Positions 47,506 to 60,200 of a DNA stretch of 64,000 bases are shown here, piece after piece. A program made the position numbers and the translations under genes. The notes below the pieces were generated by a model that searched no databases, had not been told where the DNA came from, and worked only from the letters and a program-made list of their open reading frames with translations. The DNA comes from Bryopsis sp. KO-2023 (Eukaryota > Chlorophyta > Ulvophyceae > Bryopsidales > Bryopsidaceae), in NCBI GenBank assembly GCA_030272585.1, contig BSYQ01000006.1:2877001-2941000 (forward strand), written 5' to 3'. Positions within the stretch are counted from its first letter, which is position 1. Each line of letters opens with the position of its first letter.

Positions 47506-48503
47506 GGTCTCGTGAAAAAACACTCGTCGAATTGAATCGTGGTTGCAGCCCCAAAAAATACACCCGCTGACTTCGCTGGGTCAAGGCCCCACGTATCTTG
47601 TAGTCTTTACGCGCGATCGGGAAGAGTACCTCGTGGCGCTGGCCCATTGTCCGAGAAGAGAGCGTGAATTGATATTCCGAGGAACAAGACATGATGGCCT
47701 GCTCGCTTTATAAATATCATTCCAAATTCGACGGAAACCACACCGCTGGAAAAAAACACACTCGACGCAAACCTCAGTCAAGCGCCCTATCACTGGGGAT
47801 TCGATCTCCAGCGCTTTTTCTGTTTGGGAACGGGGTGTTTTCCGACAGAATTCCAGCCTCTGCGCAAGAAAAGGCCAGAACGCGCGAGCAATTCCGTGAA
47901 TGCACAGGGATCCATCGCCTCGGCTGTACATAATTCGTCGTTCAGCGCGTCATGTCAGGTGGTGTGGCTCGAGTACCGTAATTGTATTGGAACCATGTCG
48001 CACGCGCGGCGTTTTTTTGTGCGTTGTTGTCACTGGGTTGGGAAGAAGGGTGATCCGAACAAGGATCGACGGAAAGGGCGGGCAGCACGAGCCGCACCGT
48101 TGCGCGGAAAGTTGATCGTGAAATTCCTTTCTCGTCATGATCTGAGGTTACAGAAAGGAAACCCGCAAGGTGGGGGGGGGGGGGGTTCGTGACGTAATAT
48201 ATTTGGGGACTGCAAGTTGTGAGTTGCTTGTCCAGTTTACGTAACCGTGAAAACGACTCCATCTGATTACAGGCAGAAATTGAACCAAAGGAACCCCCCA
48301 AAACACCCTTGGAAAAAAAAATTGTTCAGGAGATCAAGCTTCATGACAGACATGTGACACCCGCCATTCCCATGGATGTCCATTTTGGCTGCACCTCATG
48401 GATTTTGGCTTCAAAAACTCTGGAATGAAGCGTTGCCCACTTTTACCTGGTCAGTCAGCACAAAAAAGTGTCGACTTTCCTAGCAAATAATGTGAAACCA
48501 GCA
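47506..48503. other. Intergenic, 1 kb
   Basis: The part up to about 48190 is GC-richer and lies upstream of the RR-TZF gene, so it probably holds its promoter and leader. It also contains a short basic plus-strand frame (47996-48192) with no recognisable domain. A G13 run sits at 48172-48184. The remainder is the 3' flank of the EF-hand gene. Confidence 0.35.
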
Positions 48504-50939
48504 TTAACGGAGGAACATAGTGAGGGTTTTACCTCCAAAGCTTCTCAAAAAATCCTCATAATTGACAGCACCGTCCCAGTCCAGATCTGCGTCTCTGAAC
48601 AATCGCATCACTTCTTCGGTCGTGACGTCGATGTTGTGCTTTTTGTGAACTGCTTCCATGGCGGATTGAAATTCATGAAAGTCGATCTTTCCATCGTTAT
48701 TCTTGTCTTGCTCTTGGAATGCACCTGACAAGCTGTGGATCATGGAGTCCATGTCTGCATCCCATTTCTTTGTGTTTGAATTGCCGTCGCTCTGAATTCC
48801 GTAAGGGTTTCTGCAGCACAGAAAATAATGGTTGATCGACCCTATTCCACCAATTGATTCGTTTGAATCTTGGGCAAAGTGAGTTCAAAGGCTCGTGTCC
48901 TTTCAGATCTGCCCCACTTGATTTCAGACAACCCCAGAGGCTTCTCAGGGTCAGGGTCGGCTCGGTGCTTGAAAATGGGGTTGGCAGGGATGTATTTTAT
49001 GGTGCCCACTCGCAGCCGATCCACAAAGTGGTCGTAGTCTATGGTGTCCTCATTGCCCCACGACGAATCCAGAAGCATGCTGATTGTGTTGTCTGTGAAG
49101 GAAGGTCCCAGATTCATGGACACGATCGCCTTGCGAAAGTACTCTCGATCAACACGACCGCTGTTTGTCGGGTCTAGTTTTCGAAAATGGGTGGCGAGCG
49201 CCTGGGGTCCTTTTGCATCGATTCTGCAACAGAAGCGATGTTTTCATACCTGGGCTGTCCACCACCAAACATGGTTGATATGTTGCTGATATGTCTACGA
49301 AGTTAGGAAAACCCACCGATCTCGGAGAGCGAACACGGCTTCGTTGAATTTTGCCACTTCTTGATCGCGCTCAGCGACGTTGGCGACGTCTTTCATTGGC
49401 ATGCTGAGCGGATCACGAAGTCGAAGAACGTAGTCCAAGCAAGCCTGAGAGAGAGGAAGCTTACTCGAGTATATATTTTTTCAATCAATGCATGCATCAA
49501 TAACACATATCTTTTTCAGAACCACAACATCTCCAGGATATGTAGCCAACTCACATCATCGAGAGTCTTGAGCTGGCTTGGGGTCGTGATCTGCGTTTCA
49601 TTTCGATGCGTTTTGGGTCTCTCTCCAGCCGTCCTGTGGCTGCTGCTGGAACTGACACGTTCTCCATGGACAGGGCGCAACTGCCCATTGTTCAGCCTGA
49701 AGTTCCAACCCATTTGTACGTGACAAAAAATCACCAAAAGAAATAACCAGTGACTAACGGGGACAGCGAGAGATGAATCCTCACTGCGGATTGATGGCGT
49801 ATGGCGTCGCAAGCCGCATTGATGAGGCGGAAGTGGAGCCAGATCTACATGGAGCAGATCCAAAAGCCAGGGGGGGCAACGCGGGAAACTTGGGTGGCTT
49901 CAACCTGGCAAATCGTCACGATAAGTCATCGCTGGAGCCTGGCGGGTATGGAACCGAGTAGAATGGACGCCTTGTTCACCTCTTTTTCTCACGGCTCTGA
50001 GAGCTTCCAGGTTTGAATGGAGAGATGTTGCATTCGTGGCTTCCAACTCTGGATTGCGCGGCGTGTGAGGCTGCCATACTCGTCGCACTAGCGGCGAGCT
50101 CTTCAGCAGCACGGGCGAATGTCCCCAGTGTCTACGCAAAGCAGATTTTTGAGCTTCCAATACACGCAAAAATGACCTGGTAACAGAGCTCAGAATGTCG
50201 CGTCTACCTGGTCGGTTTTGGCTACAGGGTCCTTGGGAATCAGATGCTTGGCCGCGGCAGCCAACTCTGCCGCCGCCGCCGCCAGCTTGTGCATTCGTTT
50301 AGACCCTTCAGAGTTTCCCTCATCGGGGCGTCGTGCTGTTGGTGCTCTGGGGGTCGAGCAGCGACTGGGTGGTGCTGGATGGGCATAAATGGTTGATCAG
50401 CGGAACGTGTGCGGGATGAACCAGACAGTGCGCCTCCGAACGAGTTGGTCAGAATACAAAGGTTACCTTCAATCGACACGTTTTCTCCCTTCAACGAACG
50501 GGCTACACGATTGGAGAATTGGCCGTTGGGCGTGGCGGCCTCATGTGCTTCTGGTGGAACAGTTAGCTACTGCACAAAAGACGCACACTCTGTGATATTC
50601 TGTGTGTCCTCCACTGGCTTTATTTCCTTAGGACGAAGAGCGCCCGTGCATGTCTCCAGCACCTCACCTTCGGCTTTTGGTCTTTGGCCTGGGTACAAAC
50701 CCCATTCGTAACGCTCAGTAACGCAGATAAGTGTGTAGTAACGGTTCGTGCGTTTCAGAAAATTTGTCACATCGCTCACCTTGGCGTTGGAATGTTGCGT
50801 CCCACCAAACTTGACCCTGCCAATCAAGGTGGCAAATTCAGCGGAATTTATTTTTGATCAAGCATGCCCCAAAGGCGTGTGCGACTTACTGTTGGACATA
50901 GTCACCAAAACGAGTCTTGGATGTGGCGTCGGCAGCCAT
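48504..50939 (-). CDS. EF-hand protein of unknown family, 9 exons, 517 aa
   Basis: Exons 50939-50890, 50816-50663, 50566-50467, 50374-50208, 50131-49980, 49696-49555, 49444-49317, 49223-48851 and 48791-48504 join in phase. The N-terminal 70 residues (KFGGTQHSNAKVSDVTNFL..RYYTLICVTERYEWG) form a conserved-looking but unrecognised block. Ala-rich helical stretches follow (KLAAAAAELAAAAKHL, ARAAEELAASATSMAASHAA). The C-terminal half has EF-hand-like units: LDPTNSGRVDREYF, WGNEDTIDYDHFVDRL, DKNNDGKIDFHEF and DADLDWDGAVNYEDF. The last two have complete D-x-[DN]-x-D-G loops ending in E or D and should bind calcium; the first two are degenerate. I cannot name the family; a cytoskeletal or flagellar role is a guess. 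The third-exon (TAG) and last-exon acceptors are the least certain. A donor-like site near the end (GGAG|gtaaaa) could extend the protein. Confidence 0.55.
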
Positions 50940-51251
50940 TTCACCCGCACCTCTCAATTAGGGTTTGGGGCTTGTCAGTCAACAAATACAACACGGAGCA
51001 TCTGCTCTAACAAGGGCGAATGTGATAAGACGAATAGTTAGGCATTCACTTTTCTAGTGTAAACCGCCCAACGATGTGGCGGCTGGGACCTGGATATCGC
51101 AGTTCTACACACATTACATTTTCAAAAGAGTGTTCCCAGCCAGCACAGTAAAAAATTCTCTACAACAAATCCATGAACTCTATGAACAACATTCCCCCCC
51201 CTCCCTCCATGAAGCTATGAAATTTTTTGCCAACTTGCTCCTCTTTGGTGA
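50940..51251 (-). other. Short intergenic spacer between SMG1 and the EF-hand gene
   Basis: 312 bases lie between the SMG1 stop codon and the next minus-strand start codon. The SMG1-proximal half is G-poor on the plus strand, as in other 3' flanks here. The spacer must hold both the SMG1 3' end and the EF-hand promoter. Confidence 0.4.
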
Positions 51252-54200
51252 CTATATCCATGAAGTCCAGCCCTCATACATTCTACACAAATTGCTTGGG
51301 TCTGTTGCTTCTTTCACTAGTCCCTCTAACTGCTCTTCCACACTCGCGACTGGCCCCGATCCTTCTTTTTCTCTACCCTCCAATTTTGCCAAACACCTGC
51401 GAGAAACAGACGTCACGTAACCCTTCTGTTCTTGACTCATCCGTCTACCCATCTTGGTCTGTTTCCTCCCCAAATTTCTACCAATCCCCAAAGCACCCAG
51501 CGGCATCGTTCTGGTGCCAGGCCCAGCCTCCGGCAAGTCCTTGGGATCCTTTGCTGTCGGCTGCTGATTGCCGTCCTGGTGGTCATCAGACCTAGTCCCA
51601 GTCTCGGTCAGTTTTTCGTCTTGCTGCGGTGGCTCGCCCAGGTTCTCAACATCGGTTTGTACAGTTGCAATGATCGTGGATGGATCTTTGGGCTCATGGA
51701 AGGCAGACGATTCTGGAGCTATCCACTGCTCTTCATCACTGTCAGAACTGACTGACGGGGTACCCTCTTTCACAGACGTGCCCTCCGTCTACATATCAAA
51801 CGCAACATCAAAAACCAAGTTCTACAAAACTCGAATTGCAAGGTATAAAACATCAAAAACTTATCACACACAAAACAATCGACAAGTAAAACTCAGTTCT
51901 ACAAAACTCGAAATGCAAGGTATTCAACATAAAAAACTCAATTCCACCTAACTCGAATTGCAAGGCAAACACAAGAAGCATACGAGTTTTCAAGGTTACG
52001 AAGCGAAAGGGCATCTGAGATGCTTGATCGGCCCCAACATACCTCATCAAAGGGGGAAACAGCTTCTGACTGCAGATCGAGATCAGGGGCATCCTCATCG
52101 AGACCATGTTCAGATTGCAAAGCCGCAGCGATGCTCTTGGTTGCAACCGATAGATAGTCCAAGGCTTGGTACGTTTCACTCAAATACGAGAAAGCCTGCA
52201 AATCAAATTTTCAGCGTCAAAGCCAAGCTCACAGCAGGATTGCACAGGACATAAGAAGAAGACTGGATAAATGGAATTCATTAATCAGGCATATCTGGAC
52301 TTGGTTATCGCCAGTGGTGTTGGCTATTTCTCCACTGCATCATATTATTATCACCAGTGGTGGTTATTTCCCCAATGTAAGACATACCTGCAGACACAAC
52401 GATCCAACCTCTTCCAACTCTGAACACAGCACAGAGCCATCCTCCACTAAGGAAACGGCGGCTTGATTGTACAGAGCCCCAGCATCGACTTCGGCGTTTT
52501 GCTCATGCTGGCTGCTCATGACCGGTTTGATGATTTCGTACACCTTCTCTGTCAACTTAGGACCAGCCGAAACAAGCTGCGAGAAAAAAATCAGCAAAAA
52601 AAACACCAACCGCTTATGATTCTGATCAGTGTCATGGAGCATGCAACTCACACTGAACCCCCCCTCACCCCTCCTGAAATTCTTGAAATCGACAAACCTA
52701 AGTCTACACTTCCTATTCATTGCCGCATCTTCATCGACAGCCCCATAATTGCATGCAGTACATAAAAATCACAAAAAACCTTTTCTTACCTTTGGCAGGG
52801 TTTCCATCGTATTAGAGTGCTCAATCAGAACTCTGGACACCAACTCATGCGCATCTCGGGTAGCTTTGTGGCCGTTTGTTATCGAAGATAGCTCCTTGAG
52901 CAAAGGTCCTGCAAGTCAACAACACTCTCTACATACGATCGAGGTCTCCAAGCAGCAAGCAGGTTTTGAGCATCCGTCTCAGGTCATCAAAATCACCCCT
53001 TCCTCCAGCATGTGGGCACTTTTATTTCCAACCAACCAGGAATCTCATCCTACCTAGATCTTTTTCAATCGGCAGCTGCGATGCTTTCACAGCCTCCAGC
53101 ATGCTGTCCAGCTTCTGGGCAGCGTCGTACGCCGATTGAACAAGAATTCCGGTGCTTTCGCTGAAGCTGTGAGAGGTGTCCATGTCTTCCGACTGCATGG
53201 CTTGGAGCATGACCGTGGCTCTCTCGGTCATGATCTGCATTTCCGTCGCTTTGGCTTGACATTCCTGGATGTCCAAATCGGCTGCTTTCAACCCCTCAGC
53301 CGCCGCCTCCATTTGCAACAGCCACCCCGAGAAGTCTGAGAAGGACTGGGAACTTGGAGCTTCGCCTACAAAGCACAAAAAAAAGACCAATTACTGCTCC
53401 ACACGTTCAAAGCGAGCCTGCTGGGGCGTCAGTTTTCTCGTTATTGGATGAAATATGTTGGGCAACATGCAAGAGGAAATCGAAAGGTGGCCATTCTACC
53501 AAAATTGTACATGTTTTGCAATGAAGTGGCCTTGCTGTCCATATCTGGAAGCAACAGGCAAATACATATATATATATATATATCGATTACAACCGATTAC
53601 AAATGCAGTACAAGATACCATGGCATGCTCTGATCGACCAACCTGGAGTCCACAGGGCCCCTATTCTTGAGTATTCAAATTGCAGGAGGGCATGTCCTAA
53701 GCTAATGATCCCATCCACATGCTCCATGGCAGACTCCAGCCATCGAGTCCTGTGATTCAGATATCCTTGCAGTACCTGCGTAGACAAGCCCAATCAACAA
53801 AACAACAGAACAATGCAACAAGACAGATTCAGTGTTGCTGCCGTCAGAACCTCGCGACTGCAGTTGGATATCTTGTATGTCTGACCTGCATGGTCACTTC
53901 ACCTCCACCCTTTTGGAGGAAATAGCTGTGGGCGCTCTGGTAGAGTTGCCCGGATGCGATGGTGGTTTGTCCACTCCACTCGTTGATGCCTGCTTGCACT
54001 TGTCTCAAGGAATGAAGTGCGTTCTGGAAAAGAGATGCACAAGGAATGGCGTTACAACAGCATATGTCCATAAATTAATAAATAAATATAAATAAATATA
54101 CATTAATAAATTGGCATGCCACATCAGACCCCGAGAGCGGCAGTCAATCAAGCTTCATACACCCATACATGTACCGAGTTGATGTGCTGCAATTTCATGC

Positions 54201-57200
54201 ACCAAAATCGGTGCCGAAACCACAGCAAGACACTGGCTAGTCGAAGGTGCAGGCAGACAATCGCTCACCTGAAGAGCTCCCAGCATGTGGGATCTACCGA
54301 TGCCTTTCTCCAAGACATGGTGGGGCAAGCCATCAATTCTCAACGACCTGAAGTACTCGTACGTCGGGTATTGCATCGACGCCCCATTCGGTCCACTCGC
54401 AATCACGTCATCATGCAGCCACTGGAAAGCTGCTAGATTCCTCAAGCGAACGGATTGCCCATTCTTCATACTTTCTGTCCATACCCCGTTCGATCTTTGG
54501 AGCAGAGCCGAATGAGCGTACAGCCCTTGAGCATCGATACATGCCCAGCAACACTCCACAACCTCCTGGACTTGCATGCCAGGCAAATCACCTGCAGTTA
54601 AAAAAAAAAAAGGGAAGAAAAGAAAAGAATTTCAGCGATCCAAACCATTTTTGCCCTCATCGACACAATCCACTCTCTTGTGTGTACAGGGACTCCTCCA
54701 ATTTTGAGAATATCACCTAAGCTGCTTTAAAAAAACAAAGGCAAACCTGGAAGCTTGACACGATCGCTTGCCGCCTCTGCACCGTCTTCGAGAGGCTTGG
54801 CATGGTCTCCATCAGCACCCCCAGAATCAGAAAACTCCACACCACCATTCCCTAAGCCATGGATGTCATCTCGTAACACATTGTCCCCATTTTCCACCAC
54901 TGCCCCTGAACTTCCTGGTCCCTCCACCGAAACCTCTGGAGATCTTCCTGATGCCAGAAAATTCAGTAACTGGCTCAGTTCCCTGTGGGAAAGCCCACCA
55001 GCGACTCTCTGCAAGCGTACGCTCAGGCCTTTCAGGAAAATCGCATCCAAATGGGTCCCAAAGTCTTCCTCCGGTGTTTCGACTCGCATTTTTGCACCCC
55101 TTGTCAGCAGGTCCTTGATCCAGAGGCAGTGTTCCAGGTGACAGGTGTAACGAGCCAAGCTTGGGGGGAATTCACGCAAACGTTCATCAGACGGGCTTTC
55201 TGAATTTGAGCCCTCGCGGGCATCGCCTTGTTGGTCCATGTAAGGTGACAGTTCATGCTCCGCTGATTCCAGCAAATCAAAAATCTGGAAAAAAAAGAAG
55301 CAGTATGTCAGATTGATGCTTCATGCACACATGCACAAGGAAAAAGAAAGCAGCAGCACGTCCCAGCCAATGGAATTCAACCAAGTGAGTAGCCATTGGA
55401 GCTTTCGCTGGTTTCAAAGCGAATAATTGCCAAAAAAGACCATTTTGGACGTAGGAATCATTCATATTTGCTCTTTCCTGTCCCTGGGGTCATTTCAGGC
55501 TTGATGGCAATCAACAAACTTAATATCAACACTTCAGGAAGCTACCGGAAAAACAAAAACAAATAAAACTAGCCGATGAGGCAATGCTGTTGGCATTTTG
55601 TTTTAAAAAGAAAACACAGGTTTGAAAACCAAGCTAAGAAGAGGGGGGGGGGGTCAACAGGTGCGGCTCTTCCCACCTCGACAAAGGAGCGATAGATGGG
55701 GAAGTCCATTTGGCCCCAGTGAATATCGTCTGTAAAATGTTGATTCTCGGCCTCTATCTTCTGTTGGGCTATGCCCTTAATCTCGTTCACGAAATTGAAA
55801 ATGGATGTTTGTATGCTCCGAAACAACCCCTCCGTTTCTTGACCCAGGTGCGCTGCCACAGAGTCACGAGCTTCCCATCTTATTTGCAGTTCCTTTAAAA
55901 AAACACACAACCCCCCCATTCATCAGTGACTTGAAACGAAACAAAACAAAGTGAACACGGCTATCTTCCCAAACATTTCTTGCTGGGCACTCATAATCGC
56001 CCCACATATTTCTATAGTTCCGTGTTTTTGTTCGACATTAGTATTGATTTTGTATTTTTCGTTGGGGTTTGATTTAACCTCATTGCGAAAAGACCAATGC
56101 AGGAATTAGGGCTCACTTGAAGGTGTTCCGTAAGCATTTGCTGTCTTGTTGCTAGCTCTTGAAGCTCCATCCCCGTCATTGTGCTGTTTGCTGCCCTCTG
56201 ATTGACTTCTTGCAGTCCCTGAACAACTTCCGTCACCTGCCCCACACCCCAAACAACAAATTTTACAATCAACAATATCGAAGAACCCCCCTCCAAAAAG
56301 AAAAAAAAAAGTAAAGCTACTTGCTGCTCAAAAAGATATTGTATTAAATAAGACATTAAGATATTAAATCAAACCCTTCTTTCAATTCTGTAATATCTTG
56401 AAGTCGATATGAGTCGTTGCATAGCACAAGCCCCACCTCCTTGTCGTAAGTTGCGATGAAATCTGCCTGTTCGATTTTCATATCCTCCAGTGTCCATGCC
56501 TTCTGGCACACCGCTTTCATGTCTTGGTAGAAAGCTTCCATCCGGTCACATGCGCTCTCGATCATCGACGAATGACCTGAAAAAACCCAAACCCTACTCA
56601 AGCAATGGTCGACAGACTGTGGCATAACTACAAGAGAAACATTCCACGATATCGGAAAGGGTATATATATATATCACCCTATATATATATATATATATGG
56701 TTGGTTGGTTGGTTGGTTGGTTGCGGTGCATACCTTCTTCAATGAAACAGGTCAAGTCGACCAAAGCCCCATGCCGGAAGCTTCTCAGAGCCAGGGAGAC
56801 TTTCGACGTGTACTGCTCCAGGGCATCCAACCATGCATACCCCGTGGATGTTTCCACAAGCACACGATCTTCCCCGATGATTTCAGTGCCGAACAGAAGA
56901 GACTGAAAGCCACAAAAACCATACAGTCAGTGGTTCTGTTTTCCAAGATTTCATTCCCCACACAAAATAAGCATGATTTTTGTACAGCAATCTGGCGGTA
57001 GGCGCTCTGTGCGATTGTTTGTTCAGACAACTCCCCATAAACTAGGCAAAATCTGTTTTCCATCAATAGATGAAAATTTTCCCCCCTCCTCGACCACCCC
57101 TAAAAAGCACTGTGTACCTTCCCTGTCTCGCTGGACCTCAGTAGCCTGAACAACTGTGCCAATCCGAACACTTTCCTTGCCCATGATGTCGCCGAATCTA

Positions 57201-60200
57201 CGCCAGTCTGCCATGCCAGAGATCGCCCACCACTTTCACTCTCCTGGACGCTCCGTTCCCTGGTTTCCTCCAGCAATTTTGCAATCACTTCTTGCAGCGC
57301 CTGCTTGACAACATCGAGACCCCATTCGGACGCTAGACTCTTTTGGACCACGCTGCTTCTTGCTGCTGCGTCTTGCTCAACTCGAACGAGGGCAGGGGTG
57401 ACTTTCGGAGGCTCCAGGGCTTTTTCCAGACACGATTGGACCGTTTGATAGGAGCGTGTCAAAACCTTCCACATGCCATTCACCTCCACATCACTCGGCT
57501 CCTGAAATAGGAAACCAAATCAACATCAATGAAAATATAACTACATATACGCACGTAGTATATTATAGTATTCTCAGCAATCTGTGGATTGCTAGAGAGC
57601 GTATATATATTGCTTTTTGAGAATACTTCACTGAACTAAACTAACCTTTGGTGCCAAGACTTGCGCCCCTGCCACAGCATCCGCTGAAGTCGCTGCCAAA
57701 GCTGTCTGAAAAACCATCATCCAGCTGCAATGGTAACTCGTCGACAGGTAGTCTTCAGAAAGTAAATGCTTTCTGACCGCCACATACTCCTGGAAACTGG
57801 CCTTGACACCCATCACTAGATCATCCCTGACAGACAGCATCTGGGCACCCTGGTGGTCCAGACTCTGCAAATTCTGTAAAACTTCGGGGGGGAGGTTGGA
57901 TGTCGTGAAAGCTCCGTTGAACGCATTGTCTAAAACCGTCCGACCCTGAAACAGTTCGGAGTGCTGGACGAGATCTGCAGAAAATCCAAACGAAGTGGAG
58001 GCATGTCGGTCAGCTTCCCCCCGATCCTTATACCAGAATGCCAGACCCCATTCAACCCAAATCAAAGAATTTTTTGCTGCAAGAAAAAGCTAAGAAGGAT
58101 AATGAATGAACTGTGGTAAGCTGTGGGTTGCGGTGGACCTACCAATTGGTGTTGTGGTGGATCGAGCCTCCCATTTCTGAGCCGGAAGTACCAAAATTGG
58201 TGAGGATAAATCCCCAAGGTTTTCTAAAACGCGGCTGTGCCTGAACGTCCACTGATGGCAGTGCGACAGAACCTGTTGCACGCTTTCTTGAATGGCATGC
58301 AGGTCACCCAAGTACTTGTCATGTCGCTCTTGAGCTGTTTTGGCCCTCCCTATCAGTTCTTGGTCATCGGATGCAGCACTCGAAAGTACAGCCTGTTGCA
58401 AAAAAACACATGGCAGACCCAACACCAAAAAAGCTTAAGTTTCTCTTTCCCCTCCAAATAAAACAAACAGAAGCCATGGGAAAGTCCATGGGGTGTACCT
58501 TTGCCTCCTCCGTTTTTTGTCTTGCAGTTTGCATTCTTTCCAGCAGGTCACCCATGTAGTTGTGAAGTTCTGCAGCGTTTCTGCAGGCATTGCTGGTGGC
58601 CTCCAGTGCAGGAAGCAGTCTCTGCCGCGGCAATTGGATGCTCCCATGCACTTCTTCACATCGAGACTCAAACAGTTGCAAGTTCACAGCAAGGTCCATA
58701 CCCTATAATATCGAACCCACAACTGTAAATTCAACTGCAAATCACCGTGAGTCTCACTGGGAAAAGCGAAATAGCATCACTTGCTTTTATTAGTTCCTGG
58801 ACTAAACCCATCCACGTCTTGCCGAAGGCGTTCGAAAGTTTCTGATGTTCATTTTTTTGCCCACCTTTCTGGCTGCTCTTTCGTGCCGGTCGGCTGCCCA
58901 ATCTACGGTGGGATCGTTCAGGACCGATTCCAGCAACATCCACAGCCCATCTTTGTTTTCTCGCATCACTCTCAGGACATCCGCACAAGCTCGATAAAAA
59001 CTGCCTTTCAGGCCACCGATTCCCAACGCCACCTGCACCCCAGACAACTCTCTTCTCATTCGATCGAAGAAAGGGGGGGGGGGGGAATGGGGAGGAGGAA
59101 GATCCATGAATAGATCATTCTCAAACACTTGACATCGAGTTCTCTCCAGTAGTAGTTTCCACCCACCTGCATGATTTGGCTCATCCTGAAAGGTACGATT
59201 TCCGGAATCCTGAAGCTCGCACCCTTGTCGAAACACACATCATAGTCGATGTGCACCACCTCCGCCGTGAATTTATCGATCAGCACGTTGTCGAGATGCC
59301 TGTCTCCCAGCCCCAACATGAATCCGATGATGCTCATCACGGCCGTCGACTGACTGTACTTCTTGGCCCTGTGCCACCACGCCGACGCGCTGCTGCTTCC
59401 GCACCAGAGCTCGTTTGCCAGCAGCCTCTTTGGAATGTGATCCTGGAGACTGTGAAACACCTGAACAGTGGGGACATCGCAGAAAACTCTTTAAAAACCT
59501 TCAGTGAATCCATACGCAGCACATTTTCATCATCCGAAATCTTCCGTTACTCATTCATGTTGTTGTTGTGTCACCTCGGAAAAAAACCGTGCTTTAAATC
59601 CAGCCGATATGAAGCCAGCATGTGTAAGAGAACAACGATACCATTCTGTTACTGAATTGCGACTGTCTCAAATCCATTTCCTCACTCTGAGCATTAAATC
59701 GAGGGGCCAGTCTTTCCGGGAGGACGACACTCTTGGTATGTTGGCTTTGTTCAGCTCTGGAAACAGATGTGCATAGTACAAATCTGTCGGCCGCATCTGA
59801 GCTGCGGGTGGAGCTTTGATTGCCTTCCTCGCCTCTCCATCTAAGAAACGACACAAAAGCAAATTCACCATCGAGAAACTCACACCGCCAAACAACTACA
59901 TCCTCGGCATGTTTGAATGAGAATCGGAATCGTTTTTCTTCCACAAGAAGCGTCAGCTCTGCTGAAGTTGGGTCAACTTGCGCACCTGGACCATCTCCTT
60001 TGACAGCATTCACTGCCTGAGCTTTGTCTTGATGATGCTTTTGCCACGACCGGAATATCCCGTACATCGATATCGTACCAGACACCCATTGGATCAAGCC
60101 GACTCTTCCTCCCAATGGCGTGACACTGCAAGGAGAAAACCCACGAAGCATTCAGTTTACAGGTGATTGTCCCTCCTTCCGCACCCCACCTAAGGAAAAA

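Noticed and set aside
47996-48192. Short Arg/Lys-rich plus-strand frame
   Set aside because: It ends in a G run, has no homology I recognise and lies in a probable promoter region.
48250-48420. Possible extra terminal exon of the EF-hand gene after a donor-like GGAG|gtaaaa
   Set aside because: It is in phase but adds only a short unrecognisable tail; the simple stop at 48504 is equally good without transcript data.
56698-56722. (GGTT)n considered as an internal telomere-like repeat
   Set aside because: The unit is not a known telomere unit of green algae or plants and is fused to AT microsatellites inside an intron.
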